From Larix kaempferi (lineage: Eukaryota; Streptophyta; Pinopsida; Pinales; Pinaceae), in contig BSBM01000486.1 of the NCBI GenBank assembly GCA_027924585.1, positions 41,906,501-41,970,500 of the forward strand: a stretch of DNA of 64,000 bases, written 5' to 3'. Below are positions 33,981 to 46,301 of this stretch, piece by piece. Every line of letters starts with the position of its first letter. Positions within the stretch are counted from its first letter, which is position 1. Below the pieces are notes generated by a model. The model saw only the letters and a list, made by a program, of their open reading frames with translations. It had not been told where the DNA came from and made no database searches. The translations under genes were made by a program, and so were the position numbers.

Positions 33981-34349
33981 GATGTCTCCTATGAGAAGGT
34001 ATCTTGGGCCTTGATGATGGATACATCGACGGTCATCGCGGGATAAGTGGGGGGGAGAAATTTTGAGTATGGAGATAATTTAGGATATCACCATACTATG
34101 GGTCATCACTGGTGATGAGGAAGAGATGTTCATCGGGTAACTGGTCATGCACAAATTCTCTAGAGGCTATGGGTGGTAGATTAGTGATGAACTCGGCTAG
34201 GACCAATGCTTTCTTGCTTTTAGGGATCATGAAATCAAGGTTGAATTATTGTAGGATAACAATCCAACGTGCAAACTTATTATTGATAAGATTGCGGATA
34301 AGTATGCATTACATGGGGTTTGAGTCAGTGACCACGGTTGTCTTGCAGA

Positions 34350-35440
34350 GCAAAATGTACTAGTGTATTTTTTATATGGAAAGAATGACAAATAATGCAA
34401 GCTTCTGATCATGAGTGTAGTTGAGTGTTGGTCCTGCTAAGGTTTGATTGATGTAATAAATGACATGTTCATGGTGACCCTCGGTTGGTTGGACCAAAAC
34501 ACTCGCTACAATGGAAGCTGACGTCGAGATATAAAGGGTAAAATCTTTGTCAAAGTTTGGAGGTGAGATGAGGCGATCTAAAGACAAGGATTTCTTTAGA
34601 GCATCGAAGGAGCTTTAGGCATGGTCATCCCATTTAAAGGGGATGTCATTCCTAAGCAAGCGCAAAAAACTGTGTTCCTGAGTGGCATAATTGGGGATGA
34701 AACGATGAAGGAAGTTGGCCTTACCTTGAATTCTTTGCAATTGGAACCGTGTTCGTATGGGTGGGAGTTCGAGGATGGCTTAGAATTTTGATGGGTTGAT
34801 GATGATGCCTTCCTTGGATAGGATGAATCCTAATAAATGGACTATAGTGACACAAAAAACACATTTGAGGGGGTTCAACCATATGTTATATTTGCGACAA
34901 CACGTGAAGATGGTGCGGAGATTGCGAAGGTGGTCACATCATTTTTTGGACTTGGCGGTGAGGTCATCTAAAAAGGAAATGATGATGTGAGACAAGCCAT
35001 TAAAAATATACGCCATAGCATGCTGAAAAGTGGCACTGGTGTTCTTCATACCAAAGGGCATAAATTTATAAGCAAAGGTGCCCTAGGGTGTGGTAAATGT
35101 TGTTTTGTACTGATCTTGGGGGTAGATTGGTATTTTTTTATAACTAGAGAACCATAAAGGACAACATTTCACTACCTACACATGAATCGACGATCTAGTC
35201 GATGAATGGGGTTGGGTAATTGTCCTTGGGGCATGTTAAGTTGAGATCGCGAAAATCTATATAGGCTTGAATGGTACCTTTCTTTTTGTTAACAAGGACA
35301 ATTTTAGAGACCTAGGATGTGTAAGTAATGGGGAAGATGAATCCTGCCTATAGGAGTTTTTCAATCTCATATTTCATAGCCGGGGCCTTATAGGGGTGGA
35401 TAGATCATTGTTTTTGTCTAACTGGCGTGGCGTTGGGCCA
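34350..35440 (-). pseudogene. Gypsy reverse transcriptase and RNase H, minus strand
   Basis: The polymerase reads leftward from about 35440. YKFMPFGMKNTSATFQHAMA lies at about 35076-35017, followed by IISFLDDLTAKSKK with the catalytic FLDD at about 34975. Then come IWLNPLKCVF, LLGFILSKEG, and GKANFLHRFIPNYA at about 34700. RNase H begins SPPNFDKDFTLYISTSASIV (34568 onward), with VLVQPTEGHHEHVIYYINQT and LNYTHDQKLAL. Several stops interrupt it. Confidence 0.87.
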
Positions 35441-35597
35441 AGTGTCAATATGATGTTTGACAATTGAAGGGTCCATGCCTAGCACTTCTTCGTATGACCA
35501 TGGACATCTCGAAACTCTTTGAGGAGGGCGTTGAAATCAATGATTTCCTCTGGTGAACATGACACACTAACGGAGATGTTCTCAACGAATTGTGTGA

Positions 35598-36384
35598 TCA
35601 TAGAGATATCAAATTGGATTGTGGGGAAATATTGGCTAGATTGTCATCTTTGAAAGCATCGGGGGCTAGAATACGATTTTTGAACCAATCGATATGACTA
35701 TGAGGTAGAAAATCCTTTGATTCATTGGTATATTGCTGGGCAACTAATAGGATTTGTGGGTCTTGAGTATAGACAAATGATGACCTATGATGGAGGTCAT
35801 CTGATGGGGGTTCATTTGAGTTCATGGAGTCTATTATCTCTTCAGCTATAGAGAAGACATATTCCTCTGACATATATTCATCAAAGGAAAAGGAATCCTC
35901 GTAGTTGGTATGGAGGGACCGACTAATGATAGGGCCAGTTGGTGGGTTGGAGCCGGTATGGACTCTAGAGACGCTTGGTAGGAGGACAACTAAATCAAGA
36001 TGAAGGATGTCCATATAACCAAGGGTTCTTGGGGGAGGGAGTGGGATCTCCTCTTGGGGGAATATTAGGGGATCTAAGGCTTCCCGGGAGACTGGTGATG
36101 GGGGATAAGTATCGCTAAGGTGATGAGGAACCTCGGGTATACTGGTTTCTTTGTTGTCATCTGTAGGACTATTGTATTCTTCAATTTCCATTGGTAGGGT
36201 GGTTCCAAAAGGGGTAAGGTTACCCAATAATCACTTTTGAGTCGCACGAAGGGTGCATACCACGACTAATATAGGACATTGAAATGAATGATGAGACATC
36301 AACTTGCATGATTGACATGGGTGATTGGTGTAGGTGTGGTTAAGGACTATGGTAATACTTTGTGGTATCCTAAGAGGTAATTGT
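35598..36384 (-). pseudogene. Gypsy protease-RT linker, part after insertion
   Basis: A 209-codon open stretch (36227-35598) rich in acidic residues and proline: EIEEYNSPTDDNKETSIPE, SFDEYMSEEYVFSIAEEI. Such acidic linkers lie between protease and reverse transcriptase in this type of polyprotein. It has no catalytic motif. Upstream it is cut at 36384 by the copia derivative, and the linker continues at 39391. Confidence 0.65.
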
Positions 36385-37156
36385 TGGTAGGATATTCTTA
36401 TACTCCATCCTAGTCCTAGCATCATTTTCATTATTTGCTTTTTCAGTCATGCATGCACTTTTAGGGTTTGCACGCAGTATTTATGGTTTGCATGCATCCC
36501 AGTCATCAGTCCCAACACCTAGCCCTCAGTTAGGTAGCCCCCGGAGCTTCCTTCCACTCAGTTTCATCCCTCCTAGAGCTTAGTGCACCCTCCTTTCACC
36601 TATTGCATGAGAAAGGCGCCCTTCCTTACCTACCATTTAGTTATCTTCAGTTCTTTCCTTGATTTAAGGCTAGACTGACTCTCAAATAACTCTAGTGAGA
36701 CTTGACTGCCCATTCTGACTTCAGTTAGATCCTCATGCACCCTCCATTGAGCCTCCTTCATTCAGTTAGTTCCAGTTACACTCAGTTACACCTACCACAC
36801 TCAGTTTGACTCATGGTTGACAGTTACTTGAGCATTAATAACTCCACTGATGATGAGATAGACTACTAGTTGTGGTCCGATGACACTCCAGTGATCTTTT
36901 GATCACTCCATGAAGGCTAATTAGAATTGCCATCTTAGGCATTCGAATCCTCATGCATTGTACTATTTATTTGTCCATATTGTGATTAATTAATTAGTGT
37001 GTGTGAAGTATTTTTGCTTCTATCCTAGTTCTACCGTATCATTATTCTGTTGCTCATTATACTGTATTGACCACTCTTCTTCTATTTTCCTACTTAATCA
37101 TAATTACTCTTGTGAGGTATACATAATCTCTTAGATCTACTGTGAGGATTTTCACA
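36385..37156 (+). repeat. 5' LTR of gag-only copia derivative
   Basis: 772 bp starting TGGTAGGATATTC (TGTTAGG in the 3' LTR) and ending ATTTTCACA, directly followed by the primer-binding site. Confidence 0.93.
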
Positions 37157-37310
37157 TGGTATCAGAGCATGTTGAGTGTATTTTTTATCTCCATTCTTGA
37201 GAGTTTTTTGCAGGTTATTACCAAGATTTTGAGTGCGCAGTTTCTGCATTTATGCAGTAGTAGCAGTTGTAGATATTCTCTATTGTTTTTGCAGGTCTTC
37301 TACAGCTTCA

Positions 37311-37895
37311 ATGTATTCATCAGGAATTACTCCTCTTTCTCCATTCAACTATGATGAATGGAAACCACCAATGATAGTACATTTAAAGAGACATGGTCTC
37401 TTTGATTATTGTTTTGAAAGAGAGTTCGAATCCTCTGAAGAAGAGTATGACTGGTTAAATGAAGGAGAAATATCTTGTGCAGCCATGATGTATGTTATGT
37501 CTCGATGCATGTTATATCACCTCCCTGATCTTTCATCTCCAAAAGATCTATGGGCCTACCTGGATGAAAGATTTGGTAGACAGAATGAAGGGATTGATCC
37601 AAAACCCTTTGAGAGCAAGCAAAGTGATGCATTCGCCCTCCTTGATGATCTCATTGATCATGAACCAGTATCAAACATATCTCATATTGAAGTTGTCCAC
37701 AAAGAAGAAGAACTTGCAGATTCTACACTCATGCTCCAAATTTCTTCTCTTTCTGTGCCAGCTCACACTCTAGATATTGCAGAAGGTCCTAAATCCTCTC
37801 TTACACCAGAGTCTGTTGGTCTGCATCATGATCTATTGAATGTTTCAGAGGTCAAATCAGCTATTGGAGGTAATGCATTCACTCTCCTCAAGTAA
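37311..37895 (+). CDS. Gag-like protein of copia derivative
   Basis: ATG at 37311 opens an uninterrupted 194-codon frame: MYSSGITPLSPFNYDEWKPP, then HLKRHGLFDYCF, AAMMYVMSRCMLYHLPDLSS, DLWAYLDERFGRQNE. This is the N-terminal pattern of copia gag (UBN2/DUF4219-like): a YxxW start, a helical middle and a P-K-DLW box. There is no zinc knuckle and no DSGA protease; the C-terminal third (LADSTLMLQISSLSVPAHTL) resembles nothing I know. The track frame opens further upstream (37233), but that part lies in leader sequence, and the copia-type start at MYSS is more natural. It is the only long, unbroken gag frame in the window and may be translated. Confidence 0.65.
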   Translation: MYSSGITPLSPFNYDEWKPPMIVHLKRHGLFDYCFEREFESSEEEYDWLNEGEISCAAMMYVMSRCMLYHLPDLSSPKDLWAYLDERFGRQNEGIDPKPFESKQSDAFALLDDLIDHEPVSNISHIEVVHKEEELADSTLMLQISSLSVPAHTLDIAEGPKSSLTPESVGLHHDLLNVSEVKSAIGGNAFTLLK

Positions 37896-37959
37896 TCACC
37901 TCTTATTTACTACTACATGATCATTATTCCATGCTTTCAGAAGGTTATTGAAGAATATG

Positions 37960-38140
37960 GCCATTGCCATTTGCTTGGGATAATTTCTCATGCACATCAT
38001 GGTTTTGATCTCACCCCTGCTGGTTCAAAGGAGATCTCAAGAAACCATGGCCATTCGCTTGGGATAATTTCTCATGCATTTACTGGTTTTGATCTCACCT
38101 CTTATGGTTCAAAGGAGATCTCAAGAAACCATGATTCAAG
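37960..38140 (+). repeat. Tandem repeat in copia derivative
   Basis: Two adjacent units of about 85-90 bp share GGCCATT, CTTGGGATAATTTCTCATGC, GGTTTTGATCTCACC and GGTTCAAAGGAGATCTCAAG. A third partial copy (GATGGTTCGAAGGAG) is near 38210. It lies between the gag frame and the 3' LTR. Confidence 0.8.
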
Positions 38141-38599
38141 TCTTGGATCTAATTTGGATTCTAAGCAATCATTATTATTTGATGGTTCTTTTTAGCATAA
38201 TCTCACCCATGATGGTTCGAAGGAGAAGACAAAAGACTATCTGCACATTCATAGATTTGATCCTACCTCAGCTGATTTGAATCACAGGTTCAAGGATCAT
38301 CCTCATACTTTTGGATTTGTTCTCATCACATTCGATCTGAAGAGCAAGTACAAGAACATGCTTTCTGAGCATGATCCACTTCTTCCCAAGAAGAAGATAC
38401 CTCCAGACATATGACCAAGCATCACACCTACTTGAGTTTGAAGCATTTATTTTTGTGTGTTCCTTACAGTCTATTTTGAGGGGGGGTATTTTTCCCATGA
38501 GGTTTTCCCCATTTCCTCGGTTTATTGACTGTTATTATGCATTGTATTGGGTGACCTTTCGTCTTAGTTACTAGGGCCCAGGATGGATTAAGGGGGGGG

Positions 38600-39385
38600 T
38601 GTTAGGATATTCCTATACTCCATCCTAGTTCTAGCAGCATTTTCAGTCATGCATGCACTTTTAGGGTTTGCATGCAGTATTTAGGCTTTGCATGCATTTG
38701 CATGCATCCCAGTCATCAGTCCCAACACCTATCCCTCAGTTCGGTAGCCCCCAGAGCTTCCTTCCACTCAGTTTCAGCCCTCCTAGAGCTTAGTGCACCC
38801 TCCTTTCACCTACTGCATGAGAAAGGCGCCCTTCCTTACCTACCATTAAGTTATCTTCAATTCTTTCCTTGATTTAAGGCTAGAATGACTATCAACTGAC
38901 TGTATCACTCCGATGGACCTCCAGTGAGACTTGACTACCCATTCTGACTTTAGTTAGCTCCTCATGCACCCTCCACTGAGCCTCCTTCATTAAGTTAGTT
39001 CCAGTTACACTCAGTTACACCTACCACACTCAGTTTGACTGATGGTTGATAGTTACTTGAGCATTGATGACTCCACTATTGATGAGATAGACTACTAGTT
39101 GTGCTCCGATGACACTCCAGTGATCTTTTGATCACTCCATGAAGGATAATTTGAATTTCCACCTTAGGCATTCGAATCCTCATGCATTGTACTATTTATT
39201 TGTCCATATTGTGATTAATTAATTAGTGTGTGTGAAGTATTTTTGCTTCTATCCGAGTTCTACTGTATCATTATTCTGTTGCTCATTATACTGTATTGAC
39301 CACTCTTCTTCTATTTTCTTGATTAATCATAATTACTCTTGTGAGGTATACATCATCTCTTAGATCTGCTATGAGGATTTTCACA
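38600..39385 (+). repeat. 3' LTR of gag-only copia derivative
   Basis: 786 bp, TGTTAGGATATTCC...GGATTTTCACA; the partner of 36385-37156. Confidence 0.93.
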
Positions 39386-39390
39386 ATTGT

Positions 39391-40930
39391 TGGTCGGGTA
39401 TGGACTCTGCCCATTCAACTGTCACAAGGGAGATTCTTATAGGGATCATGGTTGTAATGGTATTGATAGAATTTGCTTCTGGTGATGAAGGGGGGGAATT
39501 CTTGACCAATGGTTGAGTGAGGAGGATGGTCTCCAAAGCATCCCTTAATTGAGGGAGATCGGGGAAATGATGTGTGTAATTCCAAAACTATGAACAAATC
39601 GAACATGCGTGATTGGTATGCAATGATTTGGACCTAGTTGTGGGCGAATATGAAGTTCCCCCTGCTACTGTTGGTGGAGAATGTGTCACACTAACAGTGG
39701 TGTTGAGAAAATTTCTTAGCTCTGGAAAGGTGGGGCATAGGTTGGTCGCATGGCCTTGTTTACCTCAAAGAGCACATGGTAGAGTGACGCTATGTGTGGG
39801 AGTATTGGTCATTACTGGGGATTTTAACCATTTTTGGTTGATTCCCCCCTACTTTAGGCTGAATGACCCCCAAGGACTCAGGTGCATGGTTATGTAGGAG
39901 GGGGAATTTAAACTTAGGTTGTTTGATGCCCCCATTGGTGGTGGTTTAATTGTAGATGTCGTAGGTCCAACTAGAGGTACGGATGGCGTAAATGACATAG
40001 AAGGCATAACAGTTGAAATAGGGACAAACTTGTAGTGGGATACTAGTTTAGAAGCCATTTCTAGGTAGTGTGGTGTAAGGTAACACACCATAATACCCAA
40101 AGTGAGTCTAGGTAGAGTCAACTGAGCAATAACCGACGTCCCTTGAACGCCTATGGGTGGGTACAAAAATGGTATTTGAAAAATAGGATGGTACCAATGG
40201 ACTCAACGTTTTTTCAATGCCATGGCTCAATGGTGGTGTCGATAACGATGTTGAGGGGGAGGTGGGCCCATTTTTAGAGATGAAAAAATGTACACATTAG
40301 GCCATCGGTAGATGTGGGGATTTCTGGTGGTGGTCCAGAGTACACCCCTAGCAAGTTAGAGTCCTTGTACATGCTTGTGGCAATATCAACATAAGGGGGT
40401 TGATTTGTCCTGGCGACAATAGGTAGGATATTGTCAAGGTTACTAGTGGCATTGGTATCATAGTAACTGAGCTGGTCTAGGGTGACAATATTCCCATTTA
40501 AGGGAAACATCATGATATAAAATACCAAGGAGGCGATCGCCTTCATGGCATACATGTAAATATGCCCCAAGAGGATGTTGTAGTTGATTTGAGCATCGAC
40601 TACCTAGATATTGATCATGACCATTTTGCACCCCAGCTCGATGGAGGCATTTGGGTACAATCCTCTAGGTTGGGATGGCCTCCCATAATATGTGCGAAGA
40701 TCTATAGGCTAGGGGAATAGTTGATCCCAATCGTTTCCAAACATTAAAGGACATGGCACAAGTGGATGCACTTTCATCGATGAATCAAAAGTTTTTTACT
40801 ATGATAGGGACTTGAAATGCAACTGAGAGGGGAGTCACGGTTCACCTTTGTTGAGATCAAAGGTCGTGAGGTGAGAGTCGGAAGGGTCGACGGTGCCAAG
40901 TGAATTGAGTAATGAATTTCATTGGGTTGG
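39391..40930 (-). pseudogene. Gypsy protease region and linker, minus strand
   Basis: Reading leftward: FIDESASTCAM near 40785 stands where plant gypsy proteases have a DEG/DSG-AST box, followed by SFNVWKRLGS. Next come VMINIQVVDAQINYN and LLGHIYMYAMKAIASL (about 40620-40530), the typical C-terminal protease motif. After that 40570-40274 and 40166-39849 carry a proline-rich linker. The catalytic glycine is lost (DES), so the protease is probably dead. Confidence 0.7.
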
Positions 40931-40999
40931 GCATGAGTGTAGCACTTCTAATGTGGACATTGCGGTAGGTGACTGAGCCAATTCATCCATAATATTGTA

Positions 41000-42683
41000 A
41001 TTGTGGACATCTTTCATATGGGGGTTAATAGGTGTGCATCGAAGCAAAAATTTGGGGATTCATGGCATATGTTCATTACTTGTGCGTGGTATTTGCAAAG
41101 GGGCACTTGAGGGGATAAGGACGTATTCCACTTGGGGGGATTCGGGCCTATAATAAACTTTGGCTCAAGTATGGAGGTTAACATCCAACGTGTATATGTT
41201 TTGGAAGGAGTCATCACCGAAGGGATGGGGGTCCTGTTGTTGCATAACAAAACCCTTGGTTGGAAAAGGGATGTTGTAAGACATCAGTTTGGGGTTGGGT
41301 TGGGTTGGGTTCCTGAGTCGTATTTATCATTGTCTTCTTCTTTGCTTCCACCAAATGTTGGTTGTCGGGGATAAGAGGGAAGTGGTGAGTATAATGACCA
41401 TATTCCCCGCAAATGAAGGAAGAATAATTGGTCCTTAGGTTTGTGTTCTTCCCTTTTATAGGGGGTTACTTTCCCCTGCATTCTAGTTATCCAGGTTCTG
41501 GTTTTCCTCAGGAGGGGCGTTTCCCCTTACCCCTGCTATAGGTTTTTCTTGTTCTTTCCTTTCTTCTTCCCCTCATTTTGAGGGTTCTAGGGATTTGTGG
41601 TGTTCAACTGCTCAAACTGTTGAGCTTGTTGTGCAAAAGAAGGTTGAACAAGATTTATCCCCAAATGAAGTGTGGGGGCAGGACCAACATGGCATGGGAA
41701 TGGGTAGTAAGGATTATACCCCGATGATAGGATAAATGCAGTTTGTGCTCCATAATATTGAGATGTAGGAATTCCTTGTGCCATTTGCGGTGCATGGACC
41801 GCGGTTTCCTAGATAACATTCAGATAAGTCGGACTATAGGGTCCATACCGCAACTGACCAACTCGGGGGGTTGGTACCAAGGGAGGGGGTGCTGACATAG
41901 GTGGTAGGGGTGGGTACTACAAGGCCATATTGAATGGCACAAAAGTAGGAGGAGGAACCTTTCCTTGGTGGGAAATGGACCCAATAAGCCCATCCACTGA
42001 GTGTGACAAACCTGTAGGTGTGGGATCCAACGACTGATGCTTGGGGGAATCAGGGAGGATAGTGTAAAGGTATTTGGATTGTGCATAGATAAGATCGAAA
42101 TGCCAGGCTTTTAGAATGGCCTCTTCATCACTTTGTGGCATGGAGGTGGCTACATCTTTTGCAATGGCTGGTTGGGGTGATTTGATGAACCAATCCAACA
42201 AGAATGGTGGTTGTATTTAGATCTTACATAATGTCTAGCATCTACGCCATTCATGGATATGGTCCGTGATGGGGGTATATGAATTTTACCGAAACTTTGT
42301 GAGAATTTTAAGACCAAGGTCATGGTGAATCAAAAGTTGGAAGTATGTGAGGAATGTAGTGGCCAATGTTGAAAAGGTTGCATCGACCGATCTTGGTAAG
42401 TTCACATACCATTGGTTGTCATTCCGGTGAGGGTGCACTAAAAGAGGCGAAGCCTCATTGAATACTCCACTATGTTGTTGGAGGAACACCATAGGTGTAA
42501 GTACATGACATGGTTGGTGAAATCATCCCCTTACTTCCATTCAAATTTGGGAATGTCGGAGGGAAGTTTATCTGGCATAGTTGGCCATGCTAGATCATGT
42601 GCAATAGGGTCATTAATCATTTTGTCCAATTCTGGGAGATTTAAGCTATCCATGAGAGGTAGGGTAGGATTTTGTCTTGCCAT
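41000..42683 (-). pseudogene. Gypsy gag, minus strand
   Basis: ATG at 42683 opens MARQNPTLPLMDSLNLPELD, then PDKLPSDIPKFEWK. After frame breaks, WYVNLPRSVDATFSTLATTF (about 42410-42350) gives the conserved W-x-LP-x-SI-x-F-x-LA pattern of Retrotrans_gag. Further left, GLSHSVDGLIGSI and a glutamine- and proline-rich stretch follow. No intact zinc knuckle was seen. Together with features down to 32851 it forms one gag-pol polyprotein of about 6.8 kb when the 3.0-kb insertion is removed. No LTR pair could be assigned. Confidence 0.75.
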
Positions 42684-42689
42684 TGTGTG

Positions 42690-44715
42690 TTTGTGTGGTT
42701 TACGTGAGGCCTAAAGACCAAGGAGATGTTGAAATTAATGAATGACCTCCTACGAGAGAGGAGGGATAAAAATAGTACAAAGGATCTCTAAGGGTAGAAT
42801 ATAAAGGAAGGCCTCTTTCGATAGGAGGGGAGGAAAAGATATCTAGATTATCTCCAAGGGGAAAAAATGAAGGGGAACCTCTTCCAACAGTGAATGAGGT
42901 AAAATGATCAACACTCTCTCTGAGAGGAGAAAAAGAACCGAGCAAGGAGTGGCCTTGCCATAATGATCATATCAGTGTGGCATGGGAGAGACCCTAGCTA
43001 GAGTATCTTCCACGTGAGCCACAGGGAGAAGGTGTAAAAACACCCCTTGAGAGAGGGGATAGGCTTTGCAGTCTTCAGGACTGCCTTAGGGGGTTTTCTT
43101 GTTCCTCAATGGTGAAATTTTAGTGTCAAGTGAAAGTGATGGTGGAATTAAATACAATTTGAACAAATGCAAAATATGCCAACCAAAATAGATGAAATAT
43201 GGTACAACAAGTGGGTGAGATTTTCAATGTTGGTCTAGTGTAAGAGTTATCACATTTAGGTTCTTTTTAATTACGAGTTAATGAACTTGAATTTAAAAAT
43301 AAAAGAAGTGTAAATTCTCTAAAATACTTAACGTCCTTCCTCTCAAATGTAATTGGGCCTTCCAAAAGCACAATTGATGGTGACAATGGGTTCACCACAG
43401 CAATTGACTAGTGAAGGTAACAAAGAGAAATTTCTACCGGTGATGGGGGAAATGTCCAAATCAAGAAGACTTGGAAACACTTCCTAACCGAAATAGATGA
43501 CTTCAGGAGTCAATTGCACTCACAATTTCTCCTTGGTGATGTCCTAAGTTTGGCCACTAAGATACCTTACATCAAGTGTTGATCAGTGGTTCGAATTGCA
43601 TGGTAGTGTGTCGTCTCCCTACAACAAGCTGAGTGACTCATAGGGGAGAGCAGGGAAAATATAACTTGGATTTTACCTCCTTGGTCATGACACACTTCCT
43701 ATCTGGTTTTTCTTTGAACACTTTCTTATAACATGATTTTGATAGTATCCTATAAGTCAATGATATGTTTCAAAATATCATTAATGAAACTAGATTGGTG
43801 GGAATTAATGGATTCCTATCCCAATCAATCATACCTAACTAAAATATTGTTTTGTGACCTCGAATGGAGAATTTTAGTTGGTTGGAAATTTAAAAAGTTG
43901 ATTTTAAGGGTCTTCTTTGGATTAAGGCATGTAAGGGAGGCATTTCATGATTCCCTTCCTTTCTTATTCACCAATATCACGAGAAGTGCGAGGTGAAGAG
44001 CAAACTTGGAGTGAAAAATATTTTAGGTCCCTTAGTGTGTGCTAGTGATGCGAACATATGTGAGGGAATCAAATCGATTGTTGCAAATTAACTAGAAGAG
44101 TGTAAAGTAAATGCAAATGGAGATTAACTTTTAACTCTAAAAGATGCTAATGGTGCTTTGCAAACACAAAATGCTAATGAAATAGAAGTTTGCAATGAAG
44201 GTATTTAACACTTCTCACCCCTTTCTAATTCTCCAAACTCACAAGTAGTGCAAGGTGAAGAGCATAATTGGGGAGACAAGAGTCTTTAGGTCCTTGCTTG
44301 TTTGCAAAATGTGGATTCTACACTACTTTGGATCCTAAAAACATGCCAAGTAAACAAAAACACAAGATGTCTTGAATATTAGTGACAACAATGAGGCCCG
44401 TTGAAAGCCTCAAGGTTGGTTACCTAACTAAGTTTCGAGAGAGGACTATTTACTCCCTAATATTAGTCTAAGTGAGCTAATTACTATAGAACATGTAAAC
44501 TATTGCAAGTTAATTAGTTTTGGTTCATTACTGAGCGACAATGGGGTTGCACAATTGTGAAAAACAAGTATAAAACACATAAAGAGAAGATCAACGCGGA
44601 AAACAAAATAACATGTGTTGTAGCATGAAAGAGCGGCTCACTGGAACACGGTATCATGGTTACAATGCGAAGGGGTCGCACGGGTCATATGCACAGAAGT
44701 CTGTGTGAAGGGAGA
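42690..44715. other. Gypsy leader and spacer, no gene
   Basis: 42720-42960 contains degenerate repeats of about 65-70 bp (GAGAGGAGG, AAAGGAAGGCCTC, AAGGGGAACCTCTTCC). On the minus strand this is where the gypsy leader and 5' LTR should be. The rest is AT-rich with no supportable gene; the frame at 43733-43996 has no recognisable motif. Confidence 0.4.
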
Positions 44716-45242
44716 TGATCCGAATTTTAAGGGGCATATGGTCAAAATTCAGATGTATAAGCCATAAAAGCATTAAATGGAGAGGCCACCCTCTCCCATT
44801 TATCATAAAAGCATTAAATGGAGAGGCCACCCTCTCCCATTTATCATAAAAGCATTAAATGGAGAGGCCACCCTCTCATATCCATGGTATTTGGTAGCAC
44901 ATGGTTTTGACCCATGGTATGGCCTCAAGACACATTGTAATAATGCTATATAAAGGCCTAGCAAGCCTTCTCACGATAACAAGTTACTCATTTGGTTTCT
45001 CTCATATTTTCTATTGTTCATTGTGAGATTAATTAGATTTGAGTGACTTATTGGTAATTAGTTTCAGAGGTGGGAATCCTCTTTGAGCCTCACCTCCCAA
45101 TCACTCCATATGTTTTTGTTCATGCTTATTCTCATGCAAGATTATTGTTTTTCATGTGAATGTTATGACAGATTTGCATGCTTAACCTCCTCCTATCTCG
45201 GCATTCAAGCCTTCCGGTTCTCATCTCCCAAGATCCGGATCA
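44716..45242 (+). repeat. 5' LTR with 41-bp tandem repeat
   Basis: Contains three near-identical units of CATAAAAGCATTAAATGGAG plus AGGCCACCCTCTC between 44765 and 44880, also present in the 3' LTR. A TATA-like CTATATAAAGG lies at about 44946. Confidence 0.88.
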
Positions 45243-45359
45243 GTGGTATCAGAGTAGGTACGCTCTCCATCGGAACAAGGGTTTCAAGCATTCTATGGGT
45301 TTCAAATATTTTCTGCAATCACCAACTTCCTTTTGGTACGATCTAAATCCATTTGTTGG

Positions 45360-45520
45360 GCCATACATGGATCTAGATGTACTACATCCATACATGGATC
45401 TGGATTTGATACATCCATACATGGATTCACTACATCCATACATGGATATGGATTCACTACATCCATACATGGATCTGGATCTGCTACATCCATACATGGA
45501 TCCACTACATCCATTGGTTG
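45360..45520 (+). repeat. Coding-like minisatellite (ACATCCATACATGGAT)
   Basis: Seven variants of ACATCCATACATGGAT with short GATCTGGAT or TCACT fillers. In one plus frame it reads repeated LHPYMD with extra DLD or MDS inserts, and all insert lengths are multiples of three; the minus strand is also open (MYGCS repeats). The whole frame (45178-45543) ends shortly after the array. It has no retrotransposon motif. Frame-keeping could be real selection or only result from the unit being made of codons. Confidence 0.8.
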
Positions 45521-45539
45521 GAAACATTTTAAACAAAAT

Positions 45540-46080
45540 TTAAAGAGACATTCTGGACTCTATGGGATGTTTCAAAGGTTGATCATAGCTCATTTTGAAG
45601 AATTTTTTGTCATCTCAAATGGGTATTTTACGGATTTTCATTTCGTTTCTCGGTTTGTGAGATATGCTTGTTTGAAGTAGCACACGTTTTTACACATTGC
45701 GGCCGCACGTACAGTCAACTTTGAACAAGTTCCATAGACTCTACAGGATGTTTCAGAAGGTTTACCATGGTTCATTAGAAATATATTTCCATCCGCTAAA
45801 ATGGGTATTGTCGCGGAATCTCATTTCGTTGTCTGGTTTATGAGATATCGTTGTTTGAAGCAGCACATGTTTGTAACCAACGTGGCTACACGTCCTTCAA
45901 ATTCGGCCTACTTTTTCTCACTCCATGAACCACATCAGAACATGTACCATATAGTGACGGAAAGATGTATTCAGTAGCTCAAATGGGTCTTCAACGGAAT
46001 TGGATTTCATCACCTGCAGCAAAAGTTATGAATAAATTTCCAGAATGATGTTCAAAACCCCCAAAGTCATGATTATTCCA
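45540..46080 (+). repeat. Diverged 180-bp tandem units
   Basis: Three degenerate units share GGATGTTTCA, ATGGGTATT, TCATTTCGTT, GAGATAT-GTTTGAAG and AGCACA-GTTT. Examples are at 45550-45700, 45740-45880 and, weaker, 45900-46040. They lie in the internal region of the short LTR element. Confidence 0.6.
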
Positions 46081-46301
46081 TTTTTTTAATTTTTTTTTTG
46101 GATTTTCTTTAAAAAAAAAAAAATTAATGTAAATGGTTATGGGTCAACCACAAACCCACGGTTATGGGAAACCTCGCAAAACCCACGATTATGGGTCAAC
46201 CACACAAAACCCTTCTTTTCATTGGTAACTAGGACATTGTAATCATGGGTCTCTTTTTAGCATGAAATGATGGGGACCATCATTTTCTAAGGGGGGAGGA
46301 A

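Larger units (their letters stand above)
36385..39385 (+). mobile_element. Gag-only copia derivative (TR-GAG type)
   Basis: LTRs 36385-37156 and 38600-39385 are flanked by ATTGT on both sides (36380-36384 and 39386-39390). The primer site TGGTATCAGAGCATG is at 37157-37171 and the purine tract AAGGGGGGGG ends at 38599. The 1.4-kb internal region encodes one gag-like frame and no protease, integrase or polymerase. It inserted into the minus-strand gypsy linker in the opposite orientation. The LTR starts, pre-LTR sequence and primer site resemble those of 48000-51665, so the two belong to related families. Confidence 0.95.
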
